Assembly: GCF_016863095.1 (NCBI RefSeq)
Contig: NZ_BOOF01000001.1
Coordinates: 124,001 to 188,000 of the forward strand
DNA length: 64,000 nt
Source of the DNA: Microbispora siamensis
GTDB lineage: Bacteria; Actinomycetota; Actinomycetes; Streptosporangiales; Streptosporangiaceae
Direction: 5' to 3'
Shown: positions 1-11,137 of the stretch, one piece after another
Numbering within the stretch: the first letter of the stretch is position 1
Layout: every line of letters begins with the position of its first letter
Notes under the pieces: generated by a model
The model's database searches: none
What the model was told of the DNA's origin: nothing
What the model saw: the letters and a program-made list of their open reading frames with translations, nothing else
Position numbers and translations under genes: made by a program

Positions 1-168
1 CCCGGCGGTCCGCGGCAGGTCGTCGACGAGCTGATCGACCTGGCGTACGCCGCCGGCGCCCCCGACAACGTCGCCTGTGTGGTCGCCGATGTGGTGGCCG
101 ACGCTCCGGCTGACCCGGTGGCGGCGCAGGGATCCGCGGCCACCGGCGACGACGAGGCCACGCGATGA
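1..168 (+). CDS. PP2C-type Ser/Thr protein phosphatase, C-terminal end (partial)
   Basis: The first 55 codons in frame 1 are the tail of a gene that begins before the window. The residues LAYAAGAPDNVACVVADV match the last conserved strand of PP2C (PPM) metal-dependent phosphatases, where the DN pair belongs to the metal-binding aspartate motif and is followed by a hydrophobic strand. An acidic, alanine-rich tail then runs to TGA. The stop overlaps the start of the MFS gene in an ATGA arrangement, so the two are probably translationally coupled. Family assignment rests on this one motif; substrate is unknown. Confidence 0.7.
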   Translation, partial: PGGPRQVVDELIDLAYAAGAPDNVACVVADVVADAPADPVAAQGSAATGDDEATR

Positions 169-1577
169 GTGCCGCGACGGCGCGGCCGCCCCGTTCTTCC
201 ACCTGTTCCTCCAGGCCGGCCTCCGCCCGGTCCTTCGCCGTCGACTGCCGGCCGCTGGCCGTCCCGGCGTTCCGGCGGATGTGGGCCGCCTCGGTGGTCT
301 GTGCCGTGGGCGGGTCCTTCAGCGTGGTCGCGGTGCCGACGCAGCTGTTCACGGTCACCGGCTCGTCGGCGGCCGTGGGAGCCGCCGCTGGGGTGTCGCT
401 CGCCGCACTGATCGTGGCGGCGGTGTGGAGCGGCGCCCTCGCCGACGTCATGGACCGGCGGACGATGCTGCTGGCCGCTCATCTCGGCCTGGCCCTGACG
501 TACGCGGCGCTGTGGATCCAGGCGGTCCTGGGCGGCCGCTCCGTCCCCGTCCTGCTGGTGGCGGTGGCCTTCCAGGGGCTGACCTATGGGACGGTCATGA
601 CGACGACGGGGGCCACCGTGCCCAGCCTCGTCCCGGCCGAGTTGCTGCCGGCGGCCAACAGCCTGAGCTCGCTGGTCCGCTACGGCGGGTCGATCCTGGG
701 GCCGGTGCTCGCCGGGATGCTGGCCCCGGTCATCGGGCTCGGCACGCTGTACCTGTTCGATGCCGTCGCACTGCTCGCCGTGGTGTGGGCCGTCGCCATG
801 CTGCCGCCGCTGCCGCTGCCTCCCGCGGCGGGCGTGACGGACGCGGGCGGCGGCCGGGTCTCCTCGGCGGCCCGCCGGATGCCGGCCGGGTTTCGCCACC
901 TGGCGGCCGACCGGCTGCTGGTGGCGGTGCTGGCCGTGGACCTCGCGGCCATGGTCTTCGGCATGCCGTCGGCGCTGTTCCCCGAGCTGGCCCGCCACGC
1001 CTTCGACGACACGGCCGGGGGCGGCCCGGAGACGGGGCTGCTCTACGCGGCCTACCCCGCAGGGGTCTTCGCGGCCGGGCTGCTGTCGGGCACGTTCACC
1101 CGCGCCCGGCGCCACGGCGTCCTCGTGGCGGGTGCCGCCATCGCGTGGGGGATCGCCGTCGTGCTCGCCGGCCTGGCCGCCGAGCTGTGGATCGCGCTGG
1201 GGGCGCTCGCGCTCGGCGGCGCGGTCAACTTCGTGCTGAGCACCTTCCGCACCACGATCACGCAGGCGCGCACCGGCGACGCCGTACGCGGGCGTGTCCA
1301 GGGCGCGCTCACCGTCGTGCTGGTCGGAGGGCCGCAGATCGCGAACCTGCTGCATGGTGTTGCCGGCGCGGCGTACGGCCCGCGCATCGTGGTCTGCGCG
1401 GGCGGGCTGCTCACCGTGGCCGCCGTGACGGGGATCGCCTGGGCGATCCCCGACCTGCGCCGCTACACCGCTCCCGCTCTCGCCACGGAACCGGCGGTCA
1501 CCCCGATGCCACCGGCCGCACCGGGAGACCGGATCAGCCCGGCACCTGCCAGCCGCGCTCGCGCAGGCCGTCGGTGA
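165..1577 (+). CDS. MFS family exporter
   Basis: A 470-residue, strongly hydrophobic protein with about 12 predicted membrane segments and an Arg/Pro-rich cytoplasmic N-terminus. The loop after the second segment (ALADVMDRRTMLL) is the classical MFS motif A between TM2 and TM3, and the layout resembles the enterobactin-exporter/MFS_3 group. It is likely a proton-coupled efflux permease in the cytoplasmic membrane; the substrate cannot be read from the sequence. The ATG overlaps the stop of the upstream phosphatase gene by 4 nt. Its 3' end overlaps the convergent tyrA by 44 nt. Confidence 0.85.
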   Translation: MSAATARPPRSSTCSSRPASARSFAVDCRPLAVPAFRRMWAASVVCAVGGSFSVVAVPTQLFTVTGSSAAVGAAAGVSLAALIVAAVWSGALADVMDRRTMLLAAHLGLALTYAALWIQAVLGGRSVPVLLVAVAFQGLTYGTVMTTTGATVPSLVPAELLPAANSLSSLVRYGGSILGPVLAGMLAPVIGLGTLYLFDAVALLAVVWAVAMLPPLPLPPAAGVTDAGGGRVSSAARRMPAGFRHLAADRLLVAVLAVDLAAMVFGMPSALFPELARHAFDDTAGGGPETGLLYAAYPAGVFAAGLLSGTFTRARRHGVLVAGAAIAWGIAVVLAGLAAELWIALGALALGGAVNFVLSTFRTTITQARTGDAVRGRVQGALTVVLVGGPQIANLLHGVAGAAYGPRIVVCAGGLLTVAAVTGIAWAIPDLRRYTAPALATEPAVTPMPPAAPGDRISPAPASRARAGRR

Positions 1578-2628
1578 GCACTCCCGCCGCCTCCGGCTGG
1601 ACGTACAGCTCGGCCGCGCCGAGCTCCAGCCCGGTGGCGTGTTCCAGGCGGATGTCCTCGATGTTGACGCCCGTCTCTCCCGCGGCCTGGACCAGGCGGG
1701 CCAGCTCGCCGGGACGGTCGCCGATGAGCACCTGGACCACCGCGTACGTCCGCGCCGGGCCGCCGTGCTTGCCGGGAATCCTGCCGGTCCCCCGCACGCC
1801 GCGCGACAGGAGATCGGTGACCTGCTCCATCGCCGCGCCGTCGCCCGCCAGCGCGCGCAGCGACCGGGCGGCGGCGCTCAGGTCGGCCACGAGCGCCTCC
1901 AGCACCTCGGCGACGGGCAGCGCGTTGCCCTCGAGGATGCCGGTCCACAGCGCGGGGTCGCTGGCAGCGATGCGGGTCACGTCGCGCACGCCCTGCCCCG
2001 ACAGCCCGAGCGCCGTCTCCGACGCCTCCGCCAGCCGGGCCGCCACCGCGGCGGCCGTCACGTGCGGGGCGTGGGAGACCACCGCGACGGCACGGTCGTG
2101 CTCGTCCGCGTCCACCCGGACGGCGTTGCCGCCGCACAGCGAGATCAGCCGCTCCACCGCGGCCACCGCCCGCGGGGACGCCTCGTCCGTGGGGCAATAC
2201 GCCCACGGACGGCCGAGGAACAGGTCCGCGCGGGCCGCCGCCGGGCCCGACCGCTCCCGGCCCGCGAGCGGGTGCCCCGCGATGTACGCCGACAGGTCGC
2301 AGCCGAGCTGGGCGGCCTGGGCCAGCGGGAGCGCCTTCACGCTCGCCACGTCGGTGTAGAAGCGGGCGCTGTCGCGCTTTTGCAGGTCGAGCAGTTGCTG
2401 GGCGACGAACTGGGGCGGCACGGCGATGACCGCGAGATCCACCCGCTGCTCGCCGGTCCAGTCCTCCCCCGCGCCCAGCTCACGCGCCAGCCGTACGGCT
2501 CCCGCGTCCCGGTCGGCCAGGAAGACCCGCACGTCCCGCTGCCGCAGCGCCAGTGCGATCGACGTGCCGATGAGGCCCGTCCCGACAACGACCACACTGC
2601 CGATCTCGGCGTCCTCGATGGGAGTCAT
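1534..2628 (-). CDS. tyrA: Prephenate dehydrogenase
   Basis: A 364-residue protein converting prephenate to 4-hydroxyphenylpyruvate with NAD+ in tyrosine synthesis. The N-terminus has the Rossmann motif VVVVGTGLIGTS, followed by the all-helical dimerisation domain. The C-terminal ~75 residues (around AVVQVLIGDRPGELARL) form an ACT domain, the usual tyrosine feedback sensor. It lies downstream of aroH on the same strand with a 117-nt gap, so chorismate mutase and prephenate dehydrogenase are encoded as neighbours rather than as a fusion. The last 44 nt overlap the 3' end of the convergent MFS gene. Confidence 0.95.
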   Translation of the reverse strand: MTPIEDAEIGSVVVVGTGLIGTSIALALRQRDVRVFLADRDAGAVRLARELGAGEDWTGEQRVDLAVIAVPPQFVAQQLLDLQKRDSARFYTDVASVKALPLAQAAQLGCDLSAYIAGHPLAGRERSGPAAARADLFLGRPWAYCPTDEASPRAVAAVERLISLCGGNAVRVDADEHDRAVAVVSHAPHVTAAAVAARLAEASETALGLSGQGVRDVTRIAASDPALWTGILEGNALPVAEVLEALVADLSAAARSLRALAGDGAAMEQVTDLLSRGVRGTGRIPGKHGGPARTYAVVQVLIGDRPGELARLVQAAGETGVNIEDIRLEHATGLELGAAELYVQPEAAGVLTDGLRERGWQVPG

Positions 2629-2745
2629 CGTGCTCTTCCTGCCGTCGCCGTCCCCGGGTGCGCTGTCCCGCGACGGATGTCTCGTGGGGTGGATGGTGAT
2701 GGTTCGCCGGCCGTGCCGCCCCGGCGTGGTCCTTCCGGGCGTCGC

Positions 2746-3105
2746 CTACTGGGCGATGTCCACGCGCAGCGCCACGGCACCGCGCAGGTACACGTGCTGG
2801 ATCTCCTGCCGGGGACGGTCGGTCTGCACGTGGGCCATCAGCCGCACCACGCGCGGAAGCGCGCCCGGCACGTCGATCTCGGTCGCGCACAGCAGGGGCA
2901 CGTCGTGGAACCCGAGCTTGCGCGCGGCCAGCGCGGGGAACTCTGCGGTGAGGTCGGGCGTGCACGTGAAGATCACGCTGATGACGTCGTCGGTCGTGAG
3001 GTTGTTGCGCCCCATCACCTCGGTCACCAGCTCGGTCGTCCCGGCGAGTATCGCGTCACGATCGTTGCCGTCGACCTGGACGGCTCCGCGAATCGCCCGC
3101 ACCAT
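2746..3105 (-). CDS. aroH: Chorismate mutase, AroH class
   Basis: A 119-residue monofunctional chorismate mutase of the trimeric AroH (Bacillus subtilis) type. The conserved N-terminal RGAVQVDGND, the central TEIDVPGALPRVVR with the Glu and Arg that contact the substrate, and the C-terminal HVYLRGAVALR with its Tyr and Arg are all present. It turns chorismate into prephenate in the cytoplasm, feeding tyrA directly downstream. The start is preceded by a purine-rich AGAGGGG stretch in the upstream leader. A strong hairpin between rluB and this gene suggests separate transcription from the scp/rluB unit or attenuation. Confidence 0.93.
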   Translation of the reverse strand: MVRAIRGAVQVDGNDRDAILAGTTELVTEVMGRNNLTTDDVISVIFTCTPDLTAEFPALAARKLGFHDVPLLCATEIDVPGALPRVVRLMAHVQTDRPRQEIQHVYLRGAVALRVDIAQ

Positions 3106-3122
3106 GTCGTTCCCCTCTCGCT

Positions 3123-3161
3123 GGGCCGGGCCTGGTCTCCTCGCGGAGACGAGCCCGGCCC
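3123..3161 (-). terminator. Hairpin between rluB and aroH
   Basis: GGGCCGGGC (3123-3131) pairs with GCCCGGCCC (3153-3161), and the inner GTCTCC (3135-3140) pairs with GGAGAC (3145-3150) around a TCGC loop. It lies about 60 nt beyond the rluB stop and upstream of aroH. No clear U-tract follows, so it could be an actinobacterial-type terminator or an attenuator in the aroH leader. Confidence 0.5.
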
Positions 3162-3220
3162 ATCTACGTGGCTTTCAGCAATATGCCCGGCTTGCGGCTT
3201 TCGTTCGCCGCGCGGAAAGG

Positions 3221-5029
3221 CTACAGGCCGACCGCCGCGTACAGCTCACCGATCTCCTGCACGGTGAGCGCCCGTACGGTTCCCGGCTTGAGCCGGCCGA
3301 GCTTGACCGGGCCGAACTCGATGCGGGCCAGGTCGATCACCCGGTGCCCGACCGTCTCCAGCAGGCGCCGGACGATGTGCTTGCGGCCCTCGTGCAGGAC
3401 GACCTCGACCAGCGCCTGCTGGCCGTGCTCCTGCACCACCCGGAACTCGTCCACCTTGGCCAGTCCGTCGTCCAGCTCCACGCCCTTGCGCAGCACCTTG
3501 TGCAGGTCGCGCGGGACGGGACCGGGCACCTTGGCCCAGTACTTCTTCTGCACGCCGTAGCTCGGGTGGGTCAGCCGGTGGGCGAGCTCGCCGTCGTTGG
3601 TCAGCAGGAGCAGGCCCTCGGTCTCGGTGTCGAGACGCCCCACGTGGAACAGCCGGGGCGCGAGGTCCTGCACGTAGTCGTTCAGGCACGGCCGGCCCTC
3701 GGGGTCGTCCATCGTGCTCACCACGCCGATCGGCTTGTTGAGCGCGTAGTAGACGGTGTCCGAAGACGTCGGGATCCGCTTGCCGTCGACCCGGATGACC
3801 TGCTTGGCGGGATCGACGCGGGCGCCGAAGCGGCGCACCGTCTGCCCGTCCACCGTCACCCGGCCGTCGCCGATCATCTCCTCGCACGCCCGCCGGCTGG
3901 CCACCCCGGCCTGGGCGAGCACCTTCTGCAGCCGCTCACCGCCCGGCACCTCGGTCGTGTCGCGCTCGTCGGTGTAGTCCTCGTCGTAGAAGTCCGGGTC
4001 GCGCAGCGGCTGCCTGGACGTCTTGAACGGGTTGCCCGCCGGGCGCGCGCCGGGACCCCTGGAACCTCCCGCGGGCCGCGCCGCGCCGCGCGAGCCCGCG
4101 CTCGCTCCGGCGCCGCCGAACCGGCCGCGACCGCCGCCCTGGCGGCCGATCGTCTGCACGTCGTCACGGCTCGCACGGCCCCTGCCACCGCCGCGCGGCG
4201 CGCGGAAGTCGCCGCGCTCGCTCCGCTCCTCACGGTCGCCGCGCCGGCTCCGGCCGTCGCGGTCGCCGCGCTCCTCGTCACGGAAGGCCGCCCGCCTCGT
4301 CTCCTGGGCCGTCTCGTAACCGCCGTCGCGGTCACGCTGCCGGTCCCGGCCGCCCTCGGGCCTGCCGTACCTGCCGCGCGAGCCGGTCCCCTCGGTACGG
4401 AACGAGGGACGGCCGGCGGAGGAGGCGTCCCGGGCACCGCGATCCCGGCCGGAACCGCGATCACGGTCGAAGTCACGCTCGTAGCCGCGGCCGCCGCGGT
4501 CGGAGCCACGGTCGGAACCGCGGTCGAAGCCACGGCCGCCGTCGCGGTCGCCGGTACGGCCGCCCTCGGGCCTGCCGTACCTGCCGCGAGAACCGCCCCG
4601 CTCCGCGCGGAAGGAGGTCCGGTCGTCGTCGCGATACCGCTCGCCGCCGGAACGCGCGTCACGGCGGCCGGTGTCGCCGTAACGACCCGTGTCACCGTAA
4701 CGACCGGTGTCGCCGTAACGGCCGCGGGAGCGGTCGTCGCGGGCGTCGCCGGTACGGCGCTCGCCGTACCGGTCGCCGCGCGGGGCCTCCTCGTCGCGGG
4801 GCCGCCTGGAGTCCGGCCTGTCGGACCGGAAGTCGGACCGTGAGCCGGACCTGGAGTCGAAACCGTACCCGGACCGGGAACCAGGGACGCGGGAACCGCC
4901 GCGCCGGTCGCCCTGGGGGCGGAAGCCGCCGGATCCGCCGCGGGATCCACGCGGGCTCGCGCCCTGCTGACCGGTGCTCCGGCTCCGACCGCGTCCCTCA
5001 CCGGACGGGGTGCCACGCCTGTTGTTCAC
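3221..5029 (-). CDS. rluB: 23S rRNA pseudouridine synthase (RluB/RsuA family) with long Arg/Gly/Asp-rich N-terminus
   Basis: 602 residues, against about 240-300 for typical family members. The catalytic part occupies the last ~250 residues: an S4 RNA-binding segment (GERLQKVLAQAGVASRRACE) and then the pseudouridine synthase domain with VGRLDTETEGLLLL, whose Asp is the catalytic nucleophile. The preceding ~340 residues are low-complexity and rich in R, G, D, S and Y, with repeated GRYGRPEGGR and GRYGDT units and no predicted fold. Arg/Gly-rich tails commonly bind RNA, which fits an rRNA modifier, but that role is inferred. The GTG start overlaps the scpB stop by one nucleotide (TAGTG), marking an scpA-scpB-rluB operon. 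Confidence 0.92.
   Translation of the reverse strand: MNNRRGTPSGEGRGRSRSTGQQGASPRGSRGGSGGFRPQGDRRGGSRVPGSRSGYGFDSRSGSRSDFRSDRPDSRRPRDEEAPRGDRYGERRTGDARDDRSRGRYGDTGRYGDTGRYGDTGRRDARSGGERYRDDDRTSFRAERGGSRGRYGRPEGGRTGDRDGGRGFDRGSDRGSDRGGRGYERDFDRDRGSGRDRGARDASSAGRPSFRTEGTGSRGRYGRPEGGRDRQRDRDGGYETAQETRRAAFRDEERGDRDGRSRRGDREERSERGDFRAPRGGGRGRASRDDVQTIGRQGGGRGRFGGAGASAGSRGAARPAGGSRGPGARPAGNPFKTSRQPLRDPDFYDEDYTDERDTTEVPGGERLQKVLAQAGVASRRACEEMIGDGRVTVDGQTVRRFGARVDPAKQVIRVDGKRIPTSSDTVYYALNKPIGVVSTMDDPEGRPCLNDYVQDLAPRLFHVGRLDTETEGLLLLTNDGELAHRLTHPSYGVQKKYWAKVPGPVPRDLHKVLRKGVELDDGLAKVDEFRVVQEHGQQALVEVVLHEGRKHIVRRLLETVGHRVIDLARIEFGPVKLGRLKPGTVRALTVQEIGELYAAVGL
4671..4724 (-). repeat. Three 18-bp tandem repeats inside rluB
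   Basis: Three successive 18-bp units, each of the form gtgtcNccgtaacgNccN, encode GRYGDT three times in the disordered N-terminus of RluB. A second, longer direct repeat of 28 bp in the same gene (4351-4378 and 4561-4588) encodes GRYGRPEGG twice. Such repeats could change copy number by slippage and vary the length of the tail. Confidence 0.85.
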
Positions 5030-5721
5030 TACTTCTGCTCCTCAAGAATTTCCACGTCGTCCGGGAGGAACGGGGCGAGCTCGGGAAGCTCGTCGAGGCT
5101 CCGCAGCCCCAGTCTCTCCAGGAAGTAACTCGTCGTCCGGTAGAGCACTGCCTGGCTCTCCGGGTCGGTTCCGGCCTCTTCCACGAGGCCGCGTGCGACC
5201 AGCGTCCGCATGACGCCGTCGCTGCTCACGCCGCGCACCGCCGCCACCCGGGCCCGGCTGACCGGCTGCCGGTAGGCGACCACGGCGAGGGTCTCCAGCG
5301 CGGCCTGCGTCAGCCGCGCCTGCTGGCCGTCCCTGACGAACCTCTCCACCAGCGCGGCACACTCCGCCCTGGTGTAGAAGCGCCAGCCTCCGGCCACCTC
5401 TCGCAGGTCGAAACCCCGTCCGGAGGCCGTGTATTCCTCCGACAGCGCGCGGAGCGCGGCGGCGACCTCCGCCGTCGGGCGTTCGAGCACCTGCGCGAGG
5501 GTCACCTCGGCGACCGGCTCGTCCACCACCATCAGGATCGCTTCGAGGGCCGCGGTGAGCGTGGGGCCCTCCACCGGCTCCGCCTCGGACTCCCGGGCCA
5601 CGGAGGCCGGATCCGGTGATCCGGGGCCTGATGACGCGAGCGCGCCGCCGTCCCGCCCGGTCACATCGCCGGCGGAGCCGGCGAGGTCGTCGCCTGAACC
5701 GGGGGTGTCGCTCGCTTCCAT
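5029..5721 (-). CDS. scpB: Segregation and condensation protein B
   Basis: A 230-residue kleisin-associated subunit of the SMC-ScpA-ScpB condensin. The central part has the paired winged-helix pattern of ScpB (for example LTQAALETLAVVAYRQPVSRARVAAVRGV). A ~50-residue acidic N-terminal extension precedes the conserved core, as in many actinobacterial homologues. It follows scpA with a 93-nt gap and overlaps rluB by one nucleotide. Function in chromosome compaction is established for the family. Confidence 0.93.
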   Translation of the reverse strand: MEASDTPGSGDDLAGSAGDVTGRDGGALASSGPGSPDPASVARESEAEPVEGPTLTAALEAILMVVDEPVAEVTLAQVLERPTAEVAAALRALSEEYTASGRGFDLREVAGGWRFYTRAECAALVERFVRDGQQARLTQAALETLAVVAYRQPVSRARVAAVRGVSSDGVMRTLVARGLVEEAGTDPESQAVLYRTTSYFLERLGLRSLDELPELAPFLPDDVEILEEQK

Positions 5722-5814
5722 CGCTCCTCGCTCGTCCTGCGGGTCACGTCTCCGCCGCCCGGTTCGTTCGCGTCCTCGGTTCGGCGCGGCCTCGACGCGG
5801 CCGGGTGGCCCGCC

Positions 5815-6690
5815 TCACTCGTCCCCTGCGGCCGTCGCCTCGGCGGGCCGCTCCTCGCGCCGGCCCTCGTCGTAGTCGTCGCCCACCGTGACGTCGCCGT
5901 CGGCGGTTCCCGTCCAGGTGACGTACAGGTCGCCGAGGGGTTCGACCTGTTCGAAGGAGACCGCGGCCTCCCGGAACAGCTCAAGGACGGCCAGGAAGCG
6001 GGCGACGACCTCGAACGTCCCCGCGCAGTCGGCGGTCAGCGCCCGGAAGGTCGCCGTGTGCAGCCGCCTCAGCCGCTCGACAAGAATAGCGGCTTGCTCC
6101 CTGACGCTGGCCAGCGGTTGGTAGATGTGCGAGACCGACACCGACGGCGGGGCCTTGGGGGTGAAGGCCCGTGCCGCGATCTTGGCGAGCTGCTCGGGCC
6201 CGATGCCGAGCACGAGTTCCGGCAGCAGGTCGGCGAACCGCTTCTCCATCGGCACGGCGCGAGGGAAGCGCAGCGCCTCCTCGGCCATCCGGCCGGAGAA
6301 GATCTTCGCGACCTCCTTGTACGCCCGATACTGCAGCAGCCGCGCGAACAGCAGGTCGCGGGCCTCCAGCAGGGCGAGGTCCTCCTCGTCCTCCACCTCT
6401 CCGGTGGGCAGCAGCCGGGCCGCCTTGAGATCGAGCAGGGTCGCCGCGACGAGCAGGAAGTGGCTCGTCTGGTCGAGGTCCCACTCCGGGCCCCGCGACC
6501 GGATGTACGCGATGAACTCGTCGGTGACCTTGTGCAGGGACACCTCGGTGATGTCCAGCTTGTGCTTGGAGATCAGCCCGAGCAGCAGGTCGAACGGCCC
6601 TTCGAAGACGTCCAGGTGCACCTGGAAGCCGCTCGGGGCGCTCTCCTCGGTCCCCTGGTCGGTCTCCTGGCCGGTCGTCACACCTGCCAT
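5815..6690 (-). CDS. scpA: Segregation and condensation protein A
   Basis: A 291-residue kleisin that bridges the SMC heads. The N-terminal signature FEGPFDLLLGLISKHKLDI is textbook ScpA, followed by the long helical region and a C-terminal winged-helix. The last ~25 residues are acidic and Glu-rich. The ATG is preceded by AGGGGA at suitable spacing. It lies 46 nt downstream of parA, so partitioning ATPase and condensin subunits are probably made together. Confidence 0.94.
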   Translation of the reverse strand: MAGVTTGQETDQGTEESAPSGFQVHLDVFEGPFDLLLGLISKHKLDITEVSLHKVTDEFIAYIRSRGPEWDLDQTSHFLLVAATLLDLKAARLLPTGEVEDEEDLALLEARDLLFARLLQYRAYKEVAKIFSGRMAEEALRFPRAVPMEKRFADLLPELVLGIGPEQLAKIAARAFTPKAPPSVSVSHIYQPLASVREQAAILVERLRRLHTATFRALTADCAGTFEVVARFLAVLELFREAAVSFEQVEPLGDLYVTWTGTADGDVTVGDDYDEGRREERPAEATAAGDE

Positions 6691-6736
6691 TGTCCCCTAC
6701 CGGCCTGATCGCGCGGCACCTACGACGACATCGCTG

Positions 6737-7624
6737 TCAGACGCGGGCGGGCCACCTGGCCAGCAGCTCACGGGCCAGCTCACGGTAGGCGGTGGCGCCC
6801 ATCGAGCCGGGGTCGAACTGCGTGATCGGCTCCCCCGCCAGGGTGGCGTCGGGGAAGCGGACCGTCCGGTTGATGACCGTGTGGAACACCTTGTCGCCGA
6901 AGCCCTGCATGATCGTCTGCAGCACCTCGCGGGCGTGCAGCGTACGGGGGTCGTACATCGTGGCGAGCAGGCCGTCGATCTCCAGGCTCTTGTTGAGCCG
7001 CTCCTGGACCTTGCCGATCGACTCCATGAGCAGCGCGACGCCGCGCAGCGCGAAGAACTCGCACTCCAGCGGGATCATCACGCTGTGCGCGCAGGTCAGC
7101 GCGTTGACCGTCAGCAGGCCGAGGGACGGCTGGCAGTCGATCAGGCAGATGTCGTAGTGCGGCAGGAGCGGCTCCAGCGCCCGCTGGAGGGCGTACTCCC
7201 TGGCCACCTCGTTGACGAGCCGGATCTCCGCGCCGGACAGGAAGATGTTACTCGGCAGGAGCTGCATGCCCTCGACGGTGGTGTCGAGCAGCACGTCCTC
7301 GACCGTGACGTCGGGCTCCTCCATGATCAGGTCGTAGACCGTCGCCTCGAGCGGCCGGGGGTCGATGCCGAGACCGACCGACAGCGCACCCTGCGGGTCG
7401 AAGTCGACGAGCAGAACCCGCTGACCGACCTCGGCGAGCGCGGCGCCCAGGTTGATCGTGGTCGTCGTCTTGCCGACGCCGCCCTTCTGGTTCACCATCG
7501 CGACGATGCGCGCGGGCCCGTGCGACTCCGGCGGGGTCGGCTCGGGGAACACCGGACGTGGACGGCCGGTAGGCCCGATCGCGCCGGGAGCCCCCACCCA
7601 CGTCCCCTCTGTGGTCGCAGTCAC
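6737..7624 (-). CDS. ParA/Soj-family chromosome partitioning ATPase
   Basis: A 295-residue Walker-type ATPase with the deviant Walker A motif QKGGVGKTTTTINLG and the following VLLVDFDPQGALSVGLG. A Pro-rich ~40-residue leader precedes the ATPase core. No parB is adjacent; this is the paralogue that sits next to scpA in actinobacteria rather than the origin-linked parAB pair. It probably acts on the nucleoid in chromosome organisation. The start is GTG with GGGAGG upstream. Confidence 0.88.
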   Translation of the reverse strand: MTATTEGTWVGAPGAIGPTGRPRPVFPEPTPPESHGPARIVAMVNQKGGVGKTTTTINLGAALAEVGQRVLLVDFDPQGALSVGLGIDPRPLEATVYDLIMEEPDVTVEDVLLDTTVEGMQLLPSNIFLSGAEIRLVNEVAREYALQRALEPLLPHYDICLIDCQPSLGLLTVNALTCAHSVMIPLECEFFALRGVALLMESIGKVQERLNKSLEIDGLLATMYDPRTLHAREVLQTIMQGFGDKVFHTVINRTVRFPDATLAGEPITQFDPGSMGATAYRELARELLARWPARV

Positions 7625-7722
7625 CTGTTGGTCCTCCCTGACGGCCTTCGAACCTGATCGAATCTAAAGGGTAGGCACGTGGTCGGCAAGGCGGCGCGCC
7701 AAAGGCCCGCGAGATGCGCCTT

Positions 7723-8649
7723 CTAATGCAACGCACGGGGATGCGCCGCCGCGTACACCTCCCGGAGCTTGTCGACCGTCACCAGGGTGTACACCTGCGT
7801 GGTGGTCACCGAGGCGTGGCCGAGCAACTCCTGGACAACCCTAACGTCGGCGCCCCCGTCCAGGAGGTGGGTTGCGAACGAATGGCGCAACATGTGCGGC
7901 GATACACCGGAAAGTCCGGCTCGTTCCGCCGCCGCCTGCAGCACCTCCCAGGCGCCCTGCCGCGTGAGCCGCCCGCCCCGCGCGTTGAGGAACAGCGCCG
8001 GCGTCCCACGGCCGTGCGCCGCCAGCCGGGGCCTCGCCCTGACCAGGTACGCGTCGAGCGCCTGGCGGGCGAAGCGGCCGAGGGGCACGATCCTGGTCCG
8101 CCCGCCCTTGCCCCTCAGCCGCACCTGGTCCTGGTCGGGCTCCTCGTCGTGGACCGGACCCGTGGGCACGTCGTCCACCGCCAGCCCGACGGCCTCGGAG
8201 ATCCGGGCGCCCGTGCCGTACAGGACCTCCAGCAGCGCGCGGTTGCGCAGGGCGAGCGGCGAGTCCTCCGGGCCGCAGGCGGCGATGAGCCGCTCGACCT
8301 CCGCGACGGTGATCGCCTTGGGGAGCCGCCGGAGCTGGCGCGGCGGGCGCACCTCGTGCGCGGGGTCGTGGCCGGCCACGCCCTCGCGCAGGGCGAATCG
8401 GTGCAGCCCGCGTACGGCCGACACGGCACGGGCGGCCGAGCTGGCGACCAGCGCCGGGTGGTCCTCGTCGCCCTCCCGCAGCGCGGCGAGGAAGGCGACC
8501 ACGTCCGACTCGGCGACCTGCGCGAACGTCTCGAGCCCGCGCGCCCGGAGATGCTCGACGTATCGGCGCAGGTCACGCCGGTACGAGGCGAGCGTGTTGG
8601 CAGACAGCCCCCGCTCCACCGCCAGGTGGGCGAGGTAGCTGGACAGCAC
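7723..8649 (-). CDS. xerD: Site-specific tyrosine recombinase XerD
   Basis: A 308-residue tyrosine recombinase resolving chromosome dimers at dif with XerC. The N-terminal SAM-like core-binding domain ([20 protein letters not shown]) and the catalytic domain are complete: Arg in GTGARISEA, Lys in [10 protein letters not shown], HxxR in [12 protein letters not shown], the second His in [10 protein letters not shown] and the nucleophilic Tyr just after it in TQVYT. The GTG used here has only a weak ribosome-binding site. A CTG six codons upstream has AGGGAG at good spacing after an in-frame TAG, so true initiation may be at that CTG. It lies 35 nt downstream of the NUDIX gene. Confidence 0.93.
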   Translation of the reverse strand: MLSSYLAHLAVERGLSANTLASYRRDLRRYVEHLRARGLETFAQVAESDVVAFLAALREGDEDHPALVASSAARAVSAVRGLHRFALREGVAGHDPAHEVRPPRQLRRLPKAITVAEVERLIAACGPEDSPLALRNRALLEVLYGTGARISEAVGLAVDDVPTGPVHDEEPDQDQVRLRGKGGRTRIVPLGRFARQALDAYLVRARPRLAAHGRGTPALFLNARGGRLTRQGAWEVLQAAAERAGLSGVSPHMLRHSFATHLLDGGADVRVVQELLGHASVTTTQVYTLVTVDKLREVYAAAHPRALH

Positions 8650-8684
8650 CGCCTCGGGCTCGCTCAGGACGTCTCCCTACGGAC

Positions 8685-11089
<2,405 letters not shown>

Positions 11090-11137
11090 CTAACCCGCCA
11101 TAGCGGACAAGCCGACCTAACGGTAACTTGTCGCGTT

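Noticed and set aside
4351..4724. Short repeats resembling a CRISPR array
   Set aside because: They are in frame within rluB, have no unique spacers and encode repeated peptide units.
2426..4843. An ~805-codon frame opposite tyrA, aroH and rluB
   Set aside because: It spans three well-supported genes on the other strand and shows no motif.
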